Part shown: positions 52,557 to 53,679 of the stretch, in pieces
How the letters are laid out: each line of letters begins with the position of its first letter
How positions within the stretch are numbered: position 1 is the stretch's first letter
From: Luteimonas kalidii
GTDB taxonomy: Bacteria > Pseudomonadota > Gammaproteobacteria > Xanthomonadales > Xanthomonadaceae
Assembly: GCF_029887935.1 (NCBI RefSeq)
Contig: NZ_JARXRO010000014.1
Location: forward strand, 1-53,679
Length of the DNA: 53,679 bases
Direction of reading: 5' to 3'
Notes under the pieces: model-generated
Database searches by the model: none
What the model was told of the DNA's origin: nothing
The model's input: only the letters and a program-made list of their open reading frames with translations
Translations under genes and position numbers: made by a program

Positions 52557-52732
52557 CCGCAGGTCCTGGAAGAAGTGATCGCCACCCTAGCGCGGCGGCC
52601 GTGGTCGGGCTGTCATGGCCCGGCACCGGGCGGCGCAGCTGAGCCGTCCCCCCGACGCCGGCCAACGGGCGGCCTGCAGCCCCTGCCCGGTTTCCGCGAC
52701 AATGGGCGCCCCGTCGCAACGCGTCCCTCCCC

Positions 52733-53611
52733 ATGTCCTCCCTGCGTGCAGCGCTGATCCTCCTCGTGATTGCGGCCAGTACGGTGGTGCACGTGGTGCC
52801 ACTGCTGGCGGTCGCGCTGGTCAAGGCAGCGCTGCCCTTCGCGCGCCTGCGCAAGGCCTGCAACGCCGTGTTGAACGCGATCGCGGAGAGCTGGATCGGG
52901 GCGAACAGCGCGATGGCGGAACGGCTGCTGCGCACGCGCGTGCAGGTGCAGGAGGACGCGGCCCTGCGGCGCGACGGCCACTACCTGGTGCTGGCCAACC
53001 ACCAGAGCTGGGTGGACATCGTGATCCTGCAGAAGGTGTTCAACCGGCGCATCCCGCTGATGCGCTTCTTCCTCAAGCGGCAGCTGTTCTGGGTGCCGCT
53101 GCTGGGGCTGGCGTGGTGGGCGCTGGATTTCCCGTTCATGGGGCGGCACACGCCGAAGCAGATCGCGCGGCGCCCCGAGCTGGCCCGCCGCGACATCGAG
53201 ACCACCCGCCGCGCCTGCGAGAAGTTCCGCGACATGCCGGTGGCGATCATGAATTTCGTCGAGGGCACCCGGTTCACGCCCGCCAAGCATGCCCGGCAGG
53301 GCGCCCCGTACCGGCACCTGCTCAAGCCCAAGTCGGGCGGCGTGGCGTTCGTGCTGGATGCGATGGGAGAAGGCCTGCATGCGATCCTGGACGTCACCAT
53401 CGCCTATCCCGGCGGCCGGCCTTCGATGATGGATCTGCTGGCCGACCGCGTACCGATGGTCCACGTCCACGTGCGCCAGCGCCCGATTCCCGCCGAACTG
53501 CTGCACGGCGACTATCAGAACGACCGCGCCTTCCGCATCCGCTTCCAGCACTGGATGAACGGCCTGTGGCAGGAGAAGGACGCGGAAATGGCGCGGTTGC
53601 TCGGGGAATGA
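52733..53611 (+). CDS. yihG: PlsC-type acyltransferase (YihG-like)
   Basis: A 292-residue membrane-associated acyltransferase. The N-terminus is hydrophobic (about 5-35). The acyltransferase site is His90-x4-Asp95 in NHQSWVD, and the second motif is FVEGTR at 175-180, with DVTIAYPGGRPS later. These are the features of the YihG/1-acyl-glycerol-3-phosphate acyltransferase group, which adds a fatty acyl chain to lysophosphatidic acid or related lipids at the inner membrane. ATG at 52733 is used. A partial REP follows it at the window end. Confidence 0.88.
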   Translation: MSSLRAALILLVIAASTVVHVVPLLAVALVKAALPFARLRKACNAVLNAIAESWIGANSAMAERLLRTRVQVQEDAALRRDGHYLVLANHQSWVDIVILQKVFNRRIPLMRFFLKRQLFWVPLLGLAWWALDFPFMGRHTPKQIARRPELARRDIETTRRACEKFRDMPVAIMNFVEGTRFTPAKHARQGAPYRHLLKPKSGGVAFVLDAMGEGLHAILDVTIAYPGGRPSMMDLLADRVPMVHVHVRQRPIPAELLHGDYQNDRAFRIRFQHWMNGLWQEKDAEMARLLGE

Positions 53612-53636
53612 GGCGAGGCGGCCGTTGGCGCAGCGC

Positions 53637-53665
53637 GTAGCCCGGATAAGCGCAGCGCATCCGGG
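53637..53665. repeat. REP left half, partner outside the window
   Basis: GTAGCCCGGATAAGCGCAGC followed by GCATCCGGG, the same head with one C-for-A change in the loop. The right partner would lie beyond 53679. Confidence 0.85.
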
Positions 53666-53679
53666 TCTTGCGTAGCGAT

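Overview
This is a GC-rich chromosomal segment that looks like a Xanthomonadaceae genome of the Lysobacter/Luteimonas type. The evidence is a very close homologue of the Lysobacter alpha-lytic protease, an XAC0095-type protein, an XVIPCD-like domain on an amidase, many secreted hydrolases with Tat or Sec signals, and extragenic palindromes with a GTAG head of the kind known from Stenotrophomonas and relatives. No tRNA, rRNA or CRISPR array was seen.

Left part (1-18 kb), accessory in character. An IS3-family element enters from the left edge. Its end at 382 lies inside the first of four copies or fragments (383, 3781, 10738, 17618) of a repeated gene of unknown function; three of them carry their own 3' tail. 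Between copies lie a subtilisin-type secreted protease with six FG-GAP-like repeats, two small proteins (a membrane protein and a DUF1353 protein), an XAC0095-like protein behind a structured leader, a PAS-GGDEF diguanylate cyclase, a GH51 arabinofuranosidase, and a five-gene, lower-GC operon (15772 to 11560, minus strand). That operon is led by a CHAP/NlpC-like plus lysozyme-like cell-wall enzyme and includes a lipoprotein, a four-helix membrane protein and an exported protein, which suggests an effector/immunity-like cassette.

Middle part (16-29 kb), mostly ordinary metabolism and secreted enzymes: GNAT, glutaminase with a C-terminal extension, SnoaL-like protein, HxlR regulator, CocE/S15 hydrolase, lipoproteins, M3 peptidase, a DUF3238-like protein and the alpha-lytic protease homologue.

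Right part (29-53.7 kb). Seven complete, degenerate or partial REP pairs or singles plus one cut by the window edge (29372, 31068, 34904, 43726, 44853, 51286, 52063, 53637) are scattered between genes, together with one intact RAYT transposase (42518-43153) and a decayed second RAYT (about 40850-41115). Genes here include an amidase with an N-terminal XVIPCD-like segment overlapping a lipoprotein gene (probable T4SS-type toxin and immunity pair), an AmpR-like LysR regulator divergent from a class A beta-lactamase with a perfect TTTCTA-N11-TAGAAA dyad between them, a class V aminotransferase, a phosphotriesterase-like protein next to a frameshifted VOC gene, an FtrA-type regulator divergent from rhodanese and GNAT genes, an SDR with a zinc ribbon (and a relic of its 5' region 2 kb away), a DUF1593 protein, GyrI-like, FKBP, SnoaL and PlsC-type acyltransferase genes.

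The most notable systems are the dispersed repeat gene family, the REP/RAYT system, the XVIPCD amidase-lipoprotein pair and the cell-wall-hydrolase operon.
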